Origin: Streptomyces sp. SolWspMP-5a-2
GTDB lineage: Bacteria > Actinomycetota > Actinomycetes > Streptomycetales > Streptomycetaceae
Reading direction: 5' to 3'
DNA: 40,455 nucleotides
Assembly: GCF_900091845.1 (NCBI RefSeq)
Contig: NZ_FMCI01000318.1
Span: 1 to 40,455 of the forward strand
Shown here: one piece after another, positions 1 to 7,886 of the stretch
Position numbering within the stretch: the first letter of the stretch is position 1
Layout: the number at the start of each line of letters is the position of its first letter
Made by a program: the position numbers and the translations under genes
Notes under the pieces: generated by a model
What the model saw: the letters and a program-made list of their open reading frames with translations, nothing else
What the model was told of the DNA's origin: nothing
Databases searched by the model: none

Positions 1-1
1 G

Positions 2-130
2 AGGCCGACGCCGCGCCGCCGGGACTCCCGGCAGGTCTCGGACGTCCTCGCGGCCTACACCAAGGGCGTCAGCCGCAGCGCGCAGCGGCGCGAGCGCCCC
101 ACCGCCGACGACACCGAACGGAGTGACTGA
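2..130 (+). CDS. C-terminal end of a conservon sensor kinase (CvnA-like), partial
   Basis: Open from the left edge in frame 2 and ending at a TGA that overlaps the next ATG (TGATG, 128-132). Only about 42 residues are visible, a hydrophilic Arg/Ser/Asp-rich tail with no catalytic motif. The identification comes mainly from the neighbour: a Roadblock/LC7 protein starting one base inside the stop codon is the classic cvnA-cvnB arrangement of Streptomyces conservons, where CvnA is a membrane sensor-like histidine kinase. The overlap predicts translational coupling. Without the upstream sequence the kinase itself is an inference; confidence is high that this is a real C-terminus and moderate for its identity. 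Confidence 0.6.
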   Translation, partial: RPTPRRRDSRQVSDVLAAYTKGVSRSAQRRERPTADDTERSD

Positions 131-531
131 TGAACCCTTCCGACCTGAGCTGGATCCTGAGCGATTTCGCCGGCCGCGTGCCCGAGGTGACGCAGGCGAT
201 CGCCGTGTCCGTCGACGGACTCGCCCTGGCCTACGCCGGGGTGGAGCGGGACGAGGCGGACCGGCTCGCCGCCATCGCCTCCGGCGTCGTCAACCTGCTG
301 TCCGCGGCGGCCCAGTTGACGGGCACCGATCCGGTCGAGCACAGCCTGACCGCGATGGAGGGCGGCTATCTGTTCTCGATGGCCGTCTCCAGCGGGGCCT
401 CGCTGCTGGTCACCACCACGCGGGAGGCGGACATCGGCGAGGTCAGCTACATGATGTCCGAGCTGATCAACCAGGTCGGCGACTCCCTCTCCCCGCAGGC
501 GCGTTCGCCGCACGCCCCGTTCGCGAGCTGA
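130..531 (+). CDS. Roadblock/LC7-domain protein (CvnB-like)
   Basis: Encodes 133 residues, the usual size for the single-domain Roadblock/LC7 proteins (MglB/CvnB family) of Streptomyces conservons. The order is typical: an N-terminal helix (SDLSWILSDFAGRVPEV), the strand AIAVSVDGLALAYAG, the helix with DRLAAIASGVVNLLSAA, and the strand pair around YLFSMAVSSGASLLVTTT. In known conservons this protein bridges the sensor kinase and a Ras-like GTPase. Here the expected DUF742 protein (CvnC) and GTPase (CvnD) do not follow; an ABC transporter lipoprotein does. The ATG overlaps the stop of the upstream gene, so both are probably translated together. Family call is firm; the role without CvnC/CvnD is open. 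Confidence 0.85.
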   Translation: MNPSDLSWILSDFAGRVPEVTQAIAVSVDGLALAYAGVERDEADRLAAIASGVVNLLSAAAQLTGTDPVEHSLTAMEGGYLFSMAVSSGASLLVTTTREADIGEVSYMMSELINQVGDSLSPQARSPHAPFAS

Positions 532-599
532 CCCGGGCCCCGCCGCCCGCCCCGCCCGAGCCCTTCCCCCTGTCACCGTCCGCCCTGATGAGAGTCCCC

Positions 600-1802
600 A
601 TGTTCTTCGACACGCGCCCCCGCCCCTCCCGCGGCCCTCGGCTTGCCGGTGCCGCCGCGCTCGCCCTCGCGCTGACCGCCGCCACCGGGTGCGGAGGTCC
701 GGGCGACGCCTCGGACGACACCCTGAAGGTCGGCCTCGTCGCCTCCCTCTCCGGCACCTACAAGCCGGTCGGCACCGAACTGCGGGACGGCTTCGAGCTG
801 TACCTGAAGACGCACGGCGGCAAGCTGGGCGGCCGCAAGGCCGAGCTTCTCGTCGCGGACGAGGGCGACGGCCCGCCGACCGCAGTCCCGGCCGCGACCA
901 AGCTGGTCAAGAAGGACAAGGTCGACGTGTTGACGGGGTTCGTCAGCGGCGGCTCCGTCAACGCGGTGCTGCCGCTCGTCGAGCAGGCGGGCATCCCGTT
1001 CCTCGGCTCCAACGCCCGGCCCGCGATCAAGAACCTCGACCGGGTCTGGACGACGAGCTTCCTCTCCGACGAGCCGGGCCGGGCCATCGCCCCGTACGTC
1101 AAGGAGAAGGTCGACGGGCCGGTGTACGCGATCGGCCCCGACTACCAGGGCGGCTACGACGAACTGCGCGGTTTCACGGACGAGTTCAAGCGGCTCGGCG
1201 GTGAACTCGCCAACCCGGGCGGGAAGACGACCTGGACGCCGTTCCCGAAGACCACCAACTTCCTGCCGTACCTCTCGGAGATCGCCCGCACGGACGCCAA
1301 GGCCGTCTACTGCTTCTACGCGGGCAAGGCGGCGATCGACTTCGCCAAGCAGTACGCCCAGTCCGACGTCGCCGACCTGCCGCTGTACACCGCGTTCGTC
1401 ACCGAGGGCAGCGTGCTCCAGGCACAGGGCGCGGCGGCCAAGGGCATCTACTCCGTCCTCAACTACGCGGCGGACCTGGACAACGAGGCCAACCGCGGGT
1501 TCGTCGCCGACTGGACGGCGCAGCACGACTCGCAGCCCACCACGTACGCGATGTCGTCGTACGACGCGGCGGCCGTGCTGGACAAGGCGGTCGCGGACGC
1601 GGCGAAGAAGGGCGAGGTGACGCCGGAGACCGTCAACCGGGCCATCGGCGGCCTCGGTCAGATCGACAGCCCGCGCGGGGCCTGGGAGTTCGGCGAGAAG
1701 GCGCACTCCCCGGTGCAGACCTGGTACCTGCGCCAGGTCCGCCCGGACGGGGAGCGGCTGGCGAACGTCATGGTCGAGGACCTGGCGACGCTCGGCGGCT
1801 GA
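600..1802 (+). CDS. ABC transporter substrate-binding lipoprotein, Leu/Ile/Val-type
   Basis: A 400-residue periplasmic-binding protein of the type I, LivJ/LivK-like family (Peripla_BP_6). A twin-arginine-poor, Arg-rich n-region is followed by an Ala/Leu core and a lipobox ending at Cys31, so the protein should be lipid-anchored outside the membrane. The mature part begins with the family motif KVGLVASLSGTYKPVG, and the hinge region includes VYAIGPDYQGGYD. The reading frame is open far upstream (to GTG 123), but that segment overlaps the Roadblock gene in another frame. ATG 600 is preferred because GAGAG lies five bases upstream; ATG 588 has no ribosome site. It is followed after one base by the permease gene. 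The substrate cannot be read from sequence: amino acids, urea/amides or aromatic acids are all possible. Confidence 0.88.
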   Translation: MFFDTRPRPSRGPRLAGAAALALALTAATGCGGPGDASDDTLKVGLVASLSGTYKPVGTELRDGFELYLKTHGGKLGGRKAELLVADEGDGPPTAVPAATKLVKKDKVDVLTGFVSGGSVNAVLPLVEQAGIPFLGSNARPAIKNLDRVWTTSFLSDEPGRAIAPYVKEKVDGPVYAIGPDYQGGYDELRGFTDEFKRLGGELANPGGKTTWTPFPKTTNFLPYLSEIARTDAKAVYCFYAGKAAIDFAKQYAQSDVADLPLYTAFVTEGSVLQAQGAAAKGIYSVLNYAADLDNEANRGFVADWTAQHDSQPTTYAMSSYDAAAVLDKAVADAAKKGEVTPETVNRAIGGLGQIDSPRGAWEFGEKAHSPVQTWYLRQVRPDGERLANVMVEDLATLGG

Positions 1803-1803
1803 C

Positions 1804-3897
1804 ATGGGACTCCTCGACGCCCATCTGGTGCCCGCGGTCGACGGGGTGGCGTACGGGCTGCTGCTGTTCGTGGTCGCCGCCGGGCTGAGCCTCGCGTTCG
1901 GCACGGCGGGCGTGCTGAACCTGGCCCACGGCACGCTGTACGCGATCGGCGCGTACGCGGGCGCCGCCTGCGGCGACGGCACCTGGGGCGGGCTCGTCCT
2001 CGGCCTCGCCGCCGGGACGGCCGTGGCCGGGGCCGCCGGGGCGGGGCTGTCCTTCGCGGCGTTCCCGCTGGCCCGGCGGGGTCATCTCGCGCAGGCGCTG
2101 CTGACGTTCGGGCTCGCCCTCGTCGGCGGTGACCTGCTCGTCCAGGTCTTCGGCGCGGACGAGCCGCCGGTGCGGGTGCCCGGGGCGCTCGACACGTCGG
2201 TGACCCTGCTGGGCCACCGCTATCCCGCGTACCGGCTCGGGTTCATCGTGATGGCCGTGCTGCTCGCGGCGTTCGGGAGCTGGGTGCTGGCCCGCACCCG
2301 GGCCGGTGCGGCGGTGCGGGCCGCCGCCGACGATCCGCGGATGCTCGCGGCGACCGGGGTGAGCCCGCGCGCGGTGCACCTCGGGGTGCTGACGGCGGCG
2401 GGCGCGCTGGCGGGCGGGGCGGGGGTGCTGGGGGCGCCGATCATCGGGCCGGGGCCCGGCACCTCGGAGAACGTGCTGATGCTGTCCCTCGTGGTGGTGG
2501 TGCTCGGCGGGCTGCGCTCACCGTGGGCGACGCTGCTCGCGGCGGTCGCGGTCGGCGAGGTGCAGACCCTGGGCGTCGCGGTGGCGCCGGACCTGGCGCC
2601 GTACCTGCTGTTCGCGGCGATGGCGGTCGCCCTGATCGCCCGCCCCCGCGCCACCGAACCCCCGGGCGGCCACGACCCGTCGCCCACCCCGGCCCCCGAC
2701 CCCCTGACGTGGCTGAGGACCCGCGCGAAGACACTGCCGTGGCGCCGGACACGGGCGAAGACGCCGCTGGGGACGGGAGAGAACGCGAAGGGGTGGGACG
2801 GGGTGGGAAGGGGGACGCCTGCGTCGTCTCCCGGGCGGACGGGAACGGGGGCATCGCTTCCCGAGCGGACGGGCGGGAAGGCGTCGCTGCCCGGCGTGGC
2901 TCTCGCCCGGCGGGTCGCCGTGCCCGCGCTGGTGTTCGGGGCGCTCCTGCTGCTGCCGGGGGTGCTCGACGCGTACACGGTGTCGCTGGCCGGTTCCGCG
3001 CTGGCGCTCGGGCTGCTCGCGGTGAGCGTCACGCTGCTCACCGGGCACGCCGGGCTGCCGACCCTCGGGCAGACCGCGCCGTTCGCCGTGGGCGCGTACA
3101 CGACGGCCGTGCTCGCGGGCGCCGGATGGACGGCGGGCCCGGTCCAGGTGGTCCTCGCCGCCCTCGCCGCCGTGGTCTTCTGCCTGGTGACCGGCCCCGC
3201 CGTGGTCCGGGCCCGCTCCACCACGGTCCTCATGATCACGCTGGCCGTCGGCGAGCTGGCGAGCGCGGTCGCGGGCCGCCTCACCTCCGTCACCGGGGGC
3301 GCCGACGGCCTGGTCGGGTTCCCGCCGACGCGGGCGCTGTGGGGCACGGCCGGGATGGTCGAGGAGCGCGACGTCTACACGTACGCGCTCGTCGTGACAG
3401 CGCTCGCCGTCGCCGTCACCCTGCTCGTGCTGCGCTCCCCGGCCGGACGGCTGCTGGCGGGCGCGCGGGGCGCCGAGGCGCGGATGCGGGCCTCGGGACA
3501 TCCGGTCGGGCGGTACCTGCTGGTGGCGTACGTCGGCGCGGGCGCCCTCGCCGGGATCGGCGGCTCGCTGACGGTGACCGTGCAGCAGTACCTCTCCCCC
3601 GCCGACGTCGGCTTCGAGATCGCGGCGTTCGCACTGCTGGCCGCCGTCATCGGCGGGACGACGTCCGTGGTCGGCGCGCTCTGCGGCGCCGCGCTCATCG
3701 TCCTCACCCGGGACTGGGTCGCCGGTGCCTGGCCGGGTCACGGGCCGCTGCTGCTCGGCGTCCTGTTCGTCGTCGCCGTCTATCTGCTCCCGCGCGGCCT
3801 CGCCGGGCTGCGGCGCGGGCCGAACGACGCGGCGGCCGGTGGCCACGCCCTCCTCCCGGCGCCCGCCGCACCGCCGAACGACAAGGTGCCGACATGA
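1804..3897 (+). CDS. Fused LivH-LivM ABC transporter permease
   Basis: A 697-residue protein that joins the two permeases normally encoded separately in branched-chain-amino-acid-type systems. Residues 1 to about 280 are LivH-like (GLSLAFGTAGVLNLAHGTLY near the start is the family hallmark), and about 365 to 697 are LivM-like (TGHAGLPTLGQTAPFAVGAY, later IGGTTSVVGALCGAALIVL). The two hydrophobic halves are joined by a polar linker of roughly 80 residues (nt 2650-2895) rich in Pro, Arg, Thr and Gly, with degenerate internal repeats. The ATG follows the lipoprotein stop by one base and the gene's own stop overlaps the next ATG (ATGA at 3894), so the four transporter genes form one tightly coupled operon. 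Confidence 0.88.
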   Translation: MGLLDAHLVPAVDGVAYGLLLFVVAAGLSLAFGTAGVLNLAHGTLYAIGAYAGAACGDGTWGGLVLGLAAGTAVAGAAGAGLSFAAFPLARRGHLAQALLTFGLALVGGDLLVQVFGADEPPVRVPGALDTSVTLLGHRYPAYRLGFIVMAVLLAAFGSWVLARTRAGAAVRAAADDPRMLAATGVSPRAVHLGVLTAAGALAGGAGVLGAPIIGPGPGTSENVLMLSLVVVVLGGLRSPWATLLAAVAVGEVQTLGVAVAPDLAPYLLFAAMAVALIARPRATEPPGGHDPSPTPAPDPLTWLRTRAKTLPWRRTRAKTPLGTGENAKGWDGVGRGTPASSPGRTGTGASLPERTGGKASLPGVALARRVAVPALVFGALLLLPGVLDAYTVSLAGSALALGLLAVSVTLLTGHAGLPTLGQTAPFAVGAYTTAVLAGAGWTAGPVQVVLAALAAVVFCLVTGPAVVRARSTTVLMITLAVGELASAVAGRLTSVTGGADGLVGFPPTRALWGTAGMVEERDVYTYALVVTALAVAVTLLVLRSPAGRLLAGARGAEARMRASGHPVGRYLLVAYVGAGALAGIGGSLTVTVQQYLSPADVGFEIAAFALLAAVIGGTTSVVGALCGAALIVLTRDWVAGAWPGHGPLLLGVLFVVAVYLLPRGLAGLRRGPNDAAAGGHALLPAPAAPPNDKVPT

Positions 3898-4682
3898 CCT
3901 CAAGCCCGCCCCCCGCGCTCGAACTGACCGCGCTCACCCGCCGGTTCGGAAGGCTGCTCGCCCTGGACGACGTCGGTCTGAGCCTCGCGGCGGGTGCCCG
4001 GCACGCCGTCATCGGACCCAACGGCGCCGGGAAGAGCACCCTGTTGAACCTCGTCGCGGGCACCGACCGGCCCGACCACGGCACGGTCGCCCTCGACGGC
4101 AGGGACGTCACCCGTCTGTCCCCGGCCGGACGCTGCCGCCTCGGCATCGGGCGCAGCTTCCAGCAACCGCTCGCCGTCCCGGAGTTGACGGTGCTGGAGA
4201 ACGTCGTGCTGGCGGGCTGGCCGCGCCATCCGCGGCGCCGGGGCGCCTGGCGCAGCCCGGCAAAACAGCGGCTGCACACCGCGTCGGCCCGCCGGTGGCT
4301 GGAGACCGTCGGTCTCGCGGACCGCGCCGAGCTGCCCGCCGGACGGCTCGCGCACGGCGAGCGGCGGCTGCTCGACCTCGCCGCCGCGCTCGCGGCCGAG
4401 CCCAGCGTGCTGCTGCTCGACGAACCGGCGGCCGGTCTCACCGACGACGGTGTCGAGCGGCTGACCTCGGTGCTCGACGCGCTCGACGAGCGGACGGCGG
4501 TCGTCCTGGTCGAGCACCACGTCGAGGTCGTCGCCCGGTTCGCCAGGACCGTCACCGTGCTGGCCGCCGGACGGGTGCTCGTCACCGGTCCGGCCCGGGA
4601 GACGCTGGCCCGCCCGGAGGTGCGCGACGCCTACCGGGGCACGGGTCCCGTCCCCGCTCCCCCGTCCGCTCCGAGAGGCTGA
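3894..4682 (+). CDS. LivG-type ABC transporter ATP-binding protein
   Basis: A 262-residue ATPase with Walker A GPNGAGKST, Q-loop region FQQPLAVPELTVLENV, Walker B VLLLDEPAAGL and switch histidine in VVLVEHHVEVV. The signature loop is LAHGERR rather than LSGGQ, a variation seen among LivG proteins. The ATG overlaps the permease stop by four bases. It should pair with the next ATPase to drive the fused permease. The longer open frame that reaches upstream is an overlap with the permease gene and is not used. Confidence 0.88.
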   Translation: MTSSPPPALELTALTRRFGRLLALDDVGLSLAAGARHAVIGPNGAGKSTLLNLVAGTDRPDHGTVALDGRDVTRLSPAGRCRLGIGRSFQQPLAVPELTVLENVVLAGWPRHPRRRGAWRSPAKQRLHTASARRWLETVGLADRAELPAGRLAHGERRLLDLAAALAAEPSVLLLDEPAAGLTDDGVERLTSVLDALDERTAVVLVEHHVEVVARFARTVTVLAAGRVLVTGPARETLARPEVRDAYRGTGPVPAPPSAPRG

Positions 4683-4690
4683 CCGACCCG

Positions 4691-5413
4691 ATGCTCCAAC
4701 TCCTGGGCCTGACCGCGGGCTACCACGGCGGAACCGTCCTGCACGGCGTCGACCTGACGGTGGCCGCGGGAACCGTGCACGCCGTCGTCGGACGCAACGG
4801 CGCGGGCAAGACCACCCTCGTCCACACGGTCGCCGGTCTGCTGCGGCCCGCCTCCGGGCGGGTGCTGCTGGACGGGCTCGACCTCGCGGGGCGGCCCGCG
4901 CACCGGATCGCGCGCGCCGGGGTCGGACTGGTGCCGCAGGGGCGGCGGGTGTTCGCGTCGCTGACCGTCGCCGAGCACCTGCGGCTCGCGCACCGTCCGC
5001 CGCGCTCCGCCGACCGGCCCGGCGTGTGGACGCCCGAGCGGGTCCTGGGCCTGCTGCCCCGGCTGGGCGAGCGGCTGGGCACCCGCGGGGCGAACCTCTC
5101 CGGCGGCGAGCAGCAGATGCTGGCGCTCGCCCGCGCGCTGCTCAGCTCCCCTCGGGTCCTGCTGCTGGACGAGCCCACCGAGGGCCTGTCACCCGAACTC
5201 GCGGACCGGGTGCACTCGTTGGCGAGGACGTCGGCGGACGAGGGCATGGCCGTCCTGCTGGTCTGCCCGAGTCCGGCGCAGGCCATCGGGTGCGCCGACA
5301 CGCTGACGGTGCTCACCTCGGGCCGTACGGCGCTCCGGATGGACGGGGCGGCGGCCCGCGCCGACGCCGCGCCCCTGCGCGCCGCCCTGGACCTGACACC
5401 CGCCCGGGACTGA
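4691..5413 (+). CDS. LivF-type ABC transporter ATP-binding protein
   Basis: A 240-residue ATPase with Walker A GRNGAGKTT, the LivF-type segment GLVPQGRRVFASLTVAEHL, a canonical signature LSGGEQQ and Walker B VLLLDEPTEGLSP. After Walker B the usual LivF switch segment (VEQN) is replaced by LLVCPSPAQA, so the residue that normally senses the gamma-phosphate is missing. GAGAGG at 4673-4678 is the ribosome site for ATG 4691, eight bases after the LivG stop. It is the last gene of the transporter operon and faces the FAD monooxygenase tail to tail over 92 bases, in which I see no clear hairpin. Confidence 0.85.
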   Translation: MLQLLGLTAGYHGGTVLHGVDLTVAAGTVHAVVGRNGAGKTTLVHTVAGLLRPASGRVLLDGLDLAGRPAHRIARAGVGLVPQGRRVFASLTVAEHLRLAHRPPRSADRPGVWTPERVLGLLPRLGERLGTRGANLSGGEQQMLALARALLSSPRVLLLDEPTEGLSPELADRVHSLARTSADEGMAVLLVCPSPAQAIGCADTLTVLTSGRTALRMDGAAARADAAPLRAALDLTPARD

Positions 5414-5505
5414 GCCCGACGGCGGTGCCCGCCCAGAGCGGACCTCCAGCCGCGCTGGCCCCGCTCGGCCCCGCCCGCTCCCCCGCGGCCGCGCCCGGCC
5501 TGCCC

Positions 5506-6723
5506 TCAGTCGCGCTTCAGGCTGTGGCCTCCGAAGCCGCTCCTGCGGTCCGAGCCGTTGTTCTGGGCCTGCCACCAGCCGTCGAACTCGGGCTGGCCCA
5601 TCGCGGACCAGTCCGGGGTGTTCTCGACCTGCGCGTCCCCCATCCGGCGGGCCAGCGCGACCATCGCCGAGCCGATCGGGCCGCGGGCGGTGTCGTAGGC
5701 CTCCAGGAGCTGCCCCCAGTCGCCGGCGCTCTCCCAGGCGCTCTGGAGGGCGGTGGCGTCCTGAAGCGCCTTGACGCTGCCCGCGCCGAGGTGCGGCCTG
5801 GCGACGCTCGCGGCGTCGCCGATGAGCGCCATCCGGCCCGCGGTGTAGCGCGGCACCTCCAGGTCGTAGATCGGCTGGATGAAGGTGGTCTCCGCGGGGG
5901 TGCCGAGCAGCTTGCCCGCCCAGTACGGCGGGAAGGTGTCGGCCACCAGCTCGCGCAGCCAGGTGGTGAGTCGGGCGGTGAGACGGCCCGGCGGCAGCGA
6001 GGTGGGGGTGCGCAGGTCGGGGTGGAGGCCGTCCTCCCGCGCGGGCGTGGTGTAGAGGATCCAGTTGAGCCGGTGGCCGCCGACGCCGTCCGGGATGCGG
6101 TAGGCCATGCAGTGGCCGCCGGGGAAGACGATGTTGTGCGCGTCGAGCCCGTCCGAGGGCAGGTCGGCGACCTCGGGCGAGGTGCCGCGCCAGCCGATGT
6201 ATCCGGCGTAACTCGCGGCCGTGTCCGGGTACATGGCCTCGCGGATCACGGAGCGGTAGCCGTCGGCGCCGATCACCAGGTCGAAGCGTTCGCGGTGTCC
6301 GTCGCCGAGCCGCAGGGTGACGCCGTCCGCGTCGGGTTCCACGCCGGTGACGACCGAGCCCGAGCGGTAGTCGACGCCGTCGGGCACCCGGTGGCGCAAC
6401 TCGCTCCAGAGGGAACCCCAGTTGTAGGCGCGGAAGGGGAACGGCTGCTCGCCGACCGGGCGTCCGTGCCGGGCGTCGCCGTCCCGCACGCTCCACACCC
6501 GCCGGTTCAGGGGTGCCCAGGGCATCTCTGAGGTCAGGTACCCGGCGTCCCGCAGCTCGGCGAAGCGGTCGTTGTGCAGGCCGATCCCCACGCCCCGGTC
6601 GCGGAGCCCGGCCTGGGCGCGCTCGAAGACGGTGATCCGGTCGGCTCCGCCGCGTGCCGCGGCCAGCGCCGCCGCGCACCCCGCGATGCTGCCGCCGACG
6701 ACCGCTACGGTGCCTCCACTCAC
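5506..6723 (-). CDS. fscO: FAD-dependent monooxygenase, FscO-like
   Basis: A 405-residue class A flavoprotein hydroxylase. The N-terminal Rossmann motif VAVVGGSIAG binds FAD, DLVIGADGYRSVIR is the DG-type motif at mid-length, and RMALIGDAASVARPHLGAG is the C-terminal GD motif that contacts the flavin ribityl chain. There is no signal peptide or membrane segment. GTG 6723 is chosen because GGAGAG lies about six bases upstream on the minus strand; TTG 6729 would abut that site. The candicidin/FR-008 cluster has a flavin monooxygenase of unassigned role called FscO, and position beside pabC and fscRI supports that name, but the symbol is by context. An ordinary aromatic hydroxylase outside the pathway is the alternative. 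Confidence 0.72.
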   Translation of the reverse strand: MSGGTVAVVGGSIAGCAAALAAARGGADRITVFERAQAGLRDRGVGIGLHNDRFAELRDAGYLTSEMPWAPLNRRVWSVRDGDARHGRPVGEQPFPFRAYNWGSLWSELRHRVPDGVDYRSGSVVTGVEPDADGVTLRLGDGHRERFDLVIGADGYRSVIREAMYPDTAASYAGYIGWRGTSPEVADLPSDGLDAHNIVFPGGHCMAYRIPDGVGGHRLNWILYTTPAREDGLHPDLRTPTSLPPGRLTARLTTWLRELVADTFPPYWAGKLLGTPAETTFIQPIYDLEVPRYTAGRMALIGDAASVARPHLGAGSVKALQDATALQSAWESAGDWGQLLEAYDTARGPIGSAMVALARRMGDAQVENTPDWSAMGQPEFDGWWQAQNNGSDRRSGFGGHSLKRD

Positions 6724-6918
6724 GTGCAACTCTCCGCTTCCCTGGCCCTGTTGGCTGTTTTTCCCCGCCGGTACGGCCCGGTGACCTGCGGTGGGGGGAC
6801 GCGTCGGATGTTACCGACGGGAGCGCTCCGGATGAGTAGGGCATCTACTAGAAGGAGCGGGGAATCAGAAGGTCTGTACCTGGAGGGGCGCGCGTGACGG
6901 ACGGTCCGTTCCCGCCTC

Positions 6919-6948
6919 TTGACGCCGGGCCGCTTCTCTTCCTAAAAA
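6919..6948 (+). promoter_or_regulatory. Probable promoter of the glucanase gene
   Basis: TTGACG at 6919-6924 and TAAAAA at 6943-6948 are separated by 18 bases, close to the vegetative -35/-10 arrangement. They lie 36 to 65 bases before ATG 6984, in a locally AT-richer stretch that stands out from its surroundings. No other start signal is as good in the 260 bases between the divergent monooxygenase and glucanase genes. Confidence 0.5.
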
Positions 6949-6952
6949 CGGA

Positions 6953-6965
6953 GGGAAGCATTCCC
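6953..6965. promoter_or_regulatory. Palindromic operator candidate at the glucanase start site
   Basis: GGGAA-GCA-TTCCC is a perfect five-base inverted repeat placed four bases after the -10 element, where transcription would begin. A repressor bound here would block initiation, as LacI-family regulators do at Streptomyces glycoside hydrolase genes. The core differs from the known CebR site (TGGGAGCGCTCCCA), so the protein is not identified. Confidence 0.35.
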
Positions 6966-6983
6966 CCCACGGAAGGCCGACAC

Positions 6984-7835
6984 ATGAACTCCCCACGCCT
7001 GCTGCGCAGATGTCTGTTCACCACCCTGTCCGCCGCGCTCGTCGCGACCGCCGCCGTGGCCCCCACCCACGCGGCCCCCCAGCCCCGGGCGGCGGCCGTC
7101 GCCTTCTCCGACACCTTCGACGGGCCCGCGGGGTCCGGCGTCGACTCGTCCAAGTGGCAGACGGAGACCGGCGACAACGTCGACAACCACGAGCGGCAGT
7201 ACTACACGCCCGGGACCGACAACGCCCGTCTCGACGGCCAGGGGCACCTGGTGATCGAGGCCCGCCGCGAGAATCCCGGCAACTACCAGTGCTGGTACGG
7301 GACCTGCGAGTACACCTCGGCGCGGCTGAACACCTCGGGCAAGTTCACCGCGACCTACGGGCACGTCGAGGCGCGCATGAAGATCCCGCGCGGGCAGGGC
7401 ATCTGGCCCGCGTTCTGGATGCTCGGCCAGGACATCGGGAGCGTCGGCTGGCCCAACTCGGGCGAGATCGACGTCATGGAGAACGTCGGCTTCGAGCCGT
7501 CGACGGTCCACGGCACCATCCACGGCCCCGGCTACTCGGGGTCGGGCGGCATCGGGGCCGCGTACTCGCTGCCCGACGGCCAGGCGTTCGCCGACGACTT
7601 CCACACCTTCGCGGTGGACTGGGCGCCGGACAGCATCACCTGGTCCGTCGACGGCACCGTCTACCAGACCCGCACCCCCGCCGACCTCGGCGGCAACCAG
7701 TGGGTCTTCGACAAGCCGTTCTTCCTCATCATGAACCTCGCGGTCGGCGGCTACTGGCCCGGCGACCCGGACGGTTCGACCTCGCTGCCCCAGCAGTTGG
7801 TGGTCGACGAGGTCAAGGTGACGACGAGCGACTGA
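6984..7835 (+). CDS. Secreted GH16 endo-beta-1,3-glucanase (laminarinase-like)
   Basis: A 283-residue protein with a Sec-type signal peptide (Arg-rich start, hydrophobic core, cleavage around the THAAP region near residue 35) followed by a single GH16 domain. The catalytic motif GEIDVME gives nucleophile Glu161, assisting Asp163 and acid/base Glu166; WPAFWML just before it and FFLIMNLAVGG near the C-terminus are GH16 hallmarks. No carbohydrate-binding module is present. Family members cut beta-1,3 or beta-1,3/1,4 glucans, including fungal wall glucan. ATG 6984 has GGAAGG seven bases upstream; an upstream in-frame GTG (6894) would place charged residues before the signal peptide and is rejected. 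It lies between monooxygenase and pabC genes on the opposite strand, with its own promoter and terminator, so it is an independent unit. Confidence 0.9.
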   Translation: MNSPRLLRRCLFTTLSAALVATAAVAPTHAAPQPRAAAVAFSDTFDGPAGSGVDSSKWQTETGDNVDNHERQYYTPGTDNARLDGQGHLVIEARRENPGNYQCWYGTCEYTSARLNTSGKFTATYGHVEARMKIPRGQGIWPAFWMLGQDIGSVGWPNSGEIDVMENVGFEPSTVHGTIHGPGYSGSGGIGAAYSLPDGQAFADDFHTFAVDWAPDSITWSVDGTVYQTRTPADLGGNQWVFDKPFFLIMNLAVGGYWPGDPDGSTSLPQQLVVDEVKVTTSD

Positions 7836-7847
7836 CCCCGCCCGTGC

Positions 7848-7882
7848 CCGCTGCCGCGTCCGGGTCCCGGGCGCGGCAGCGG
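7848..7882. terminator. Bidirectional hairpin between glucanase and pabC
   Basis: An 11-base perfect inverted repeat (CCGCTGCCGCG at 7848-7858, CGCGGCAGCGG at 7872-7882) extends inward through TCCGG/CCGGG-type pairing to a stem of about 16 pairs. It fills the 51-base gap between two convergent stop codons, as expected for a shared terminator. There is no U-tract. Confidence 0.6.
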
Positions 7883-7886
7883 ACGG

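Noticed and set aside
123..599. Extension of the lipoprotein frame back to GTG 123
   Set aside because: It overlaps the Roadblock gene almost fully, would bury the signal peptide, and has Arg-rich shadow-frame composition.
6894..6983. Glucanase start at GTG 6894
   Set aside because: It precedes the promoter and would put 30 polar or Pro-rich residues before a clear signal peptide.
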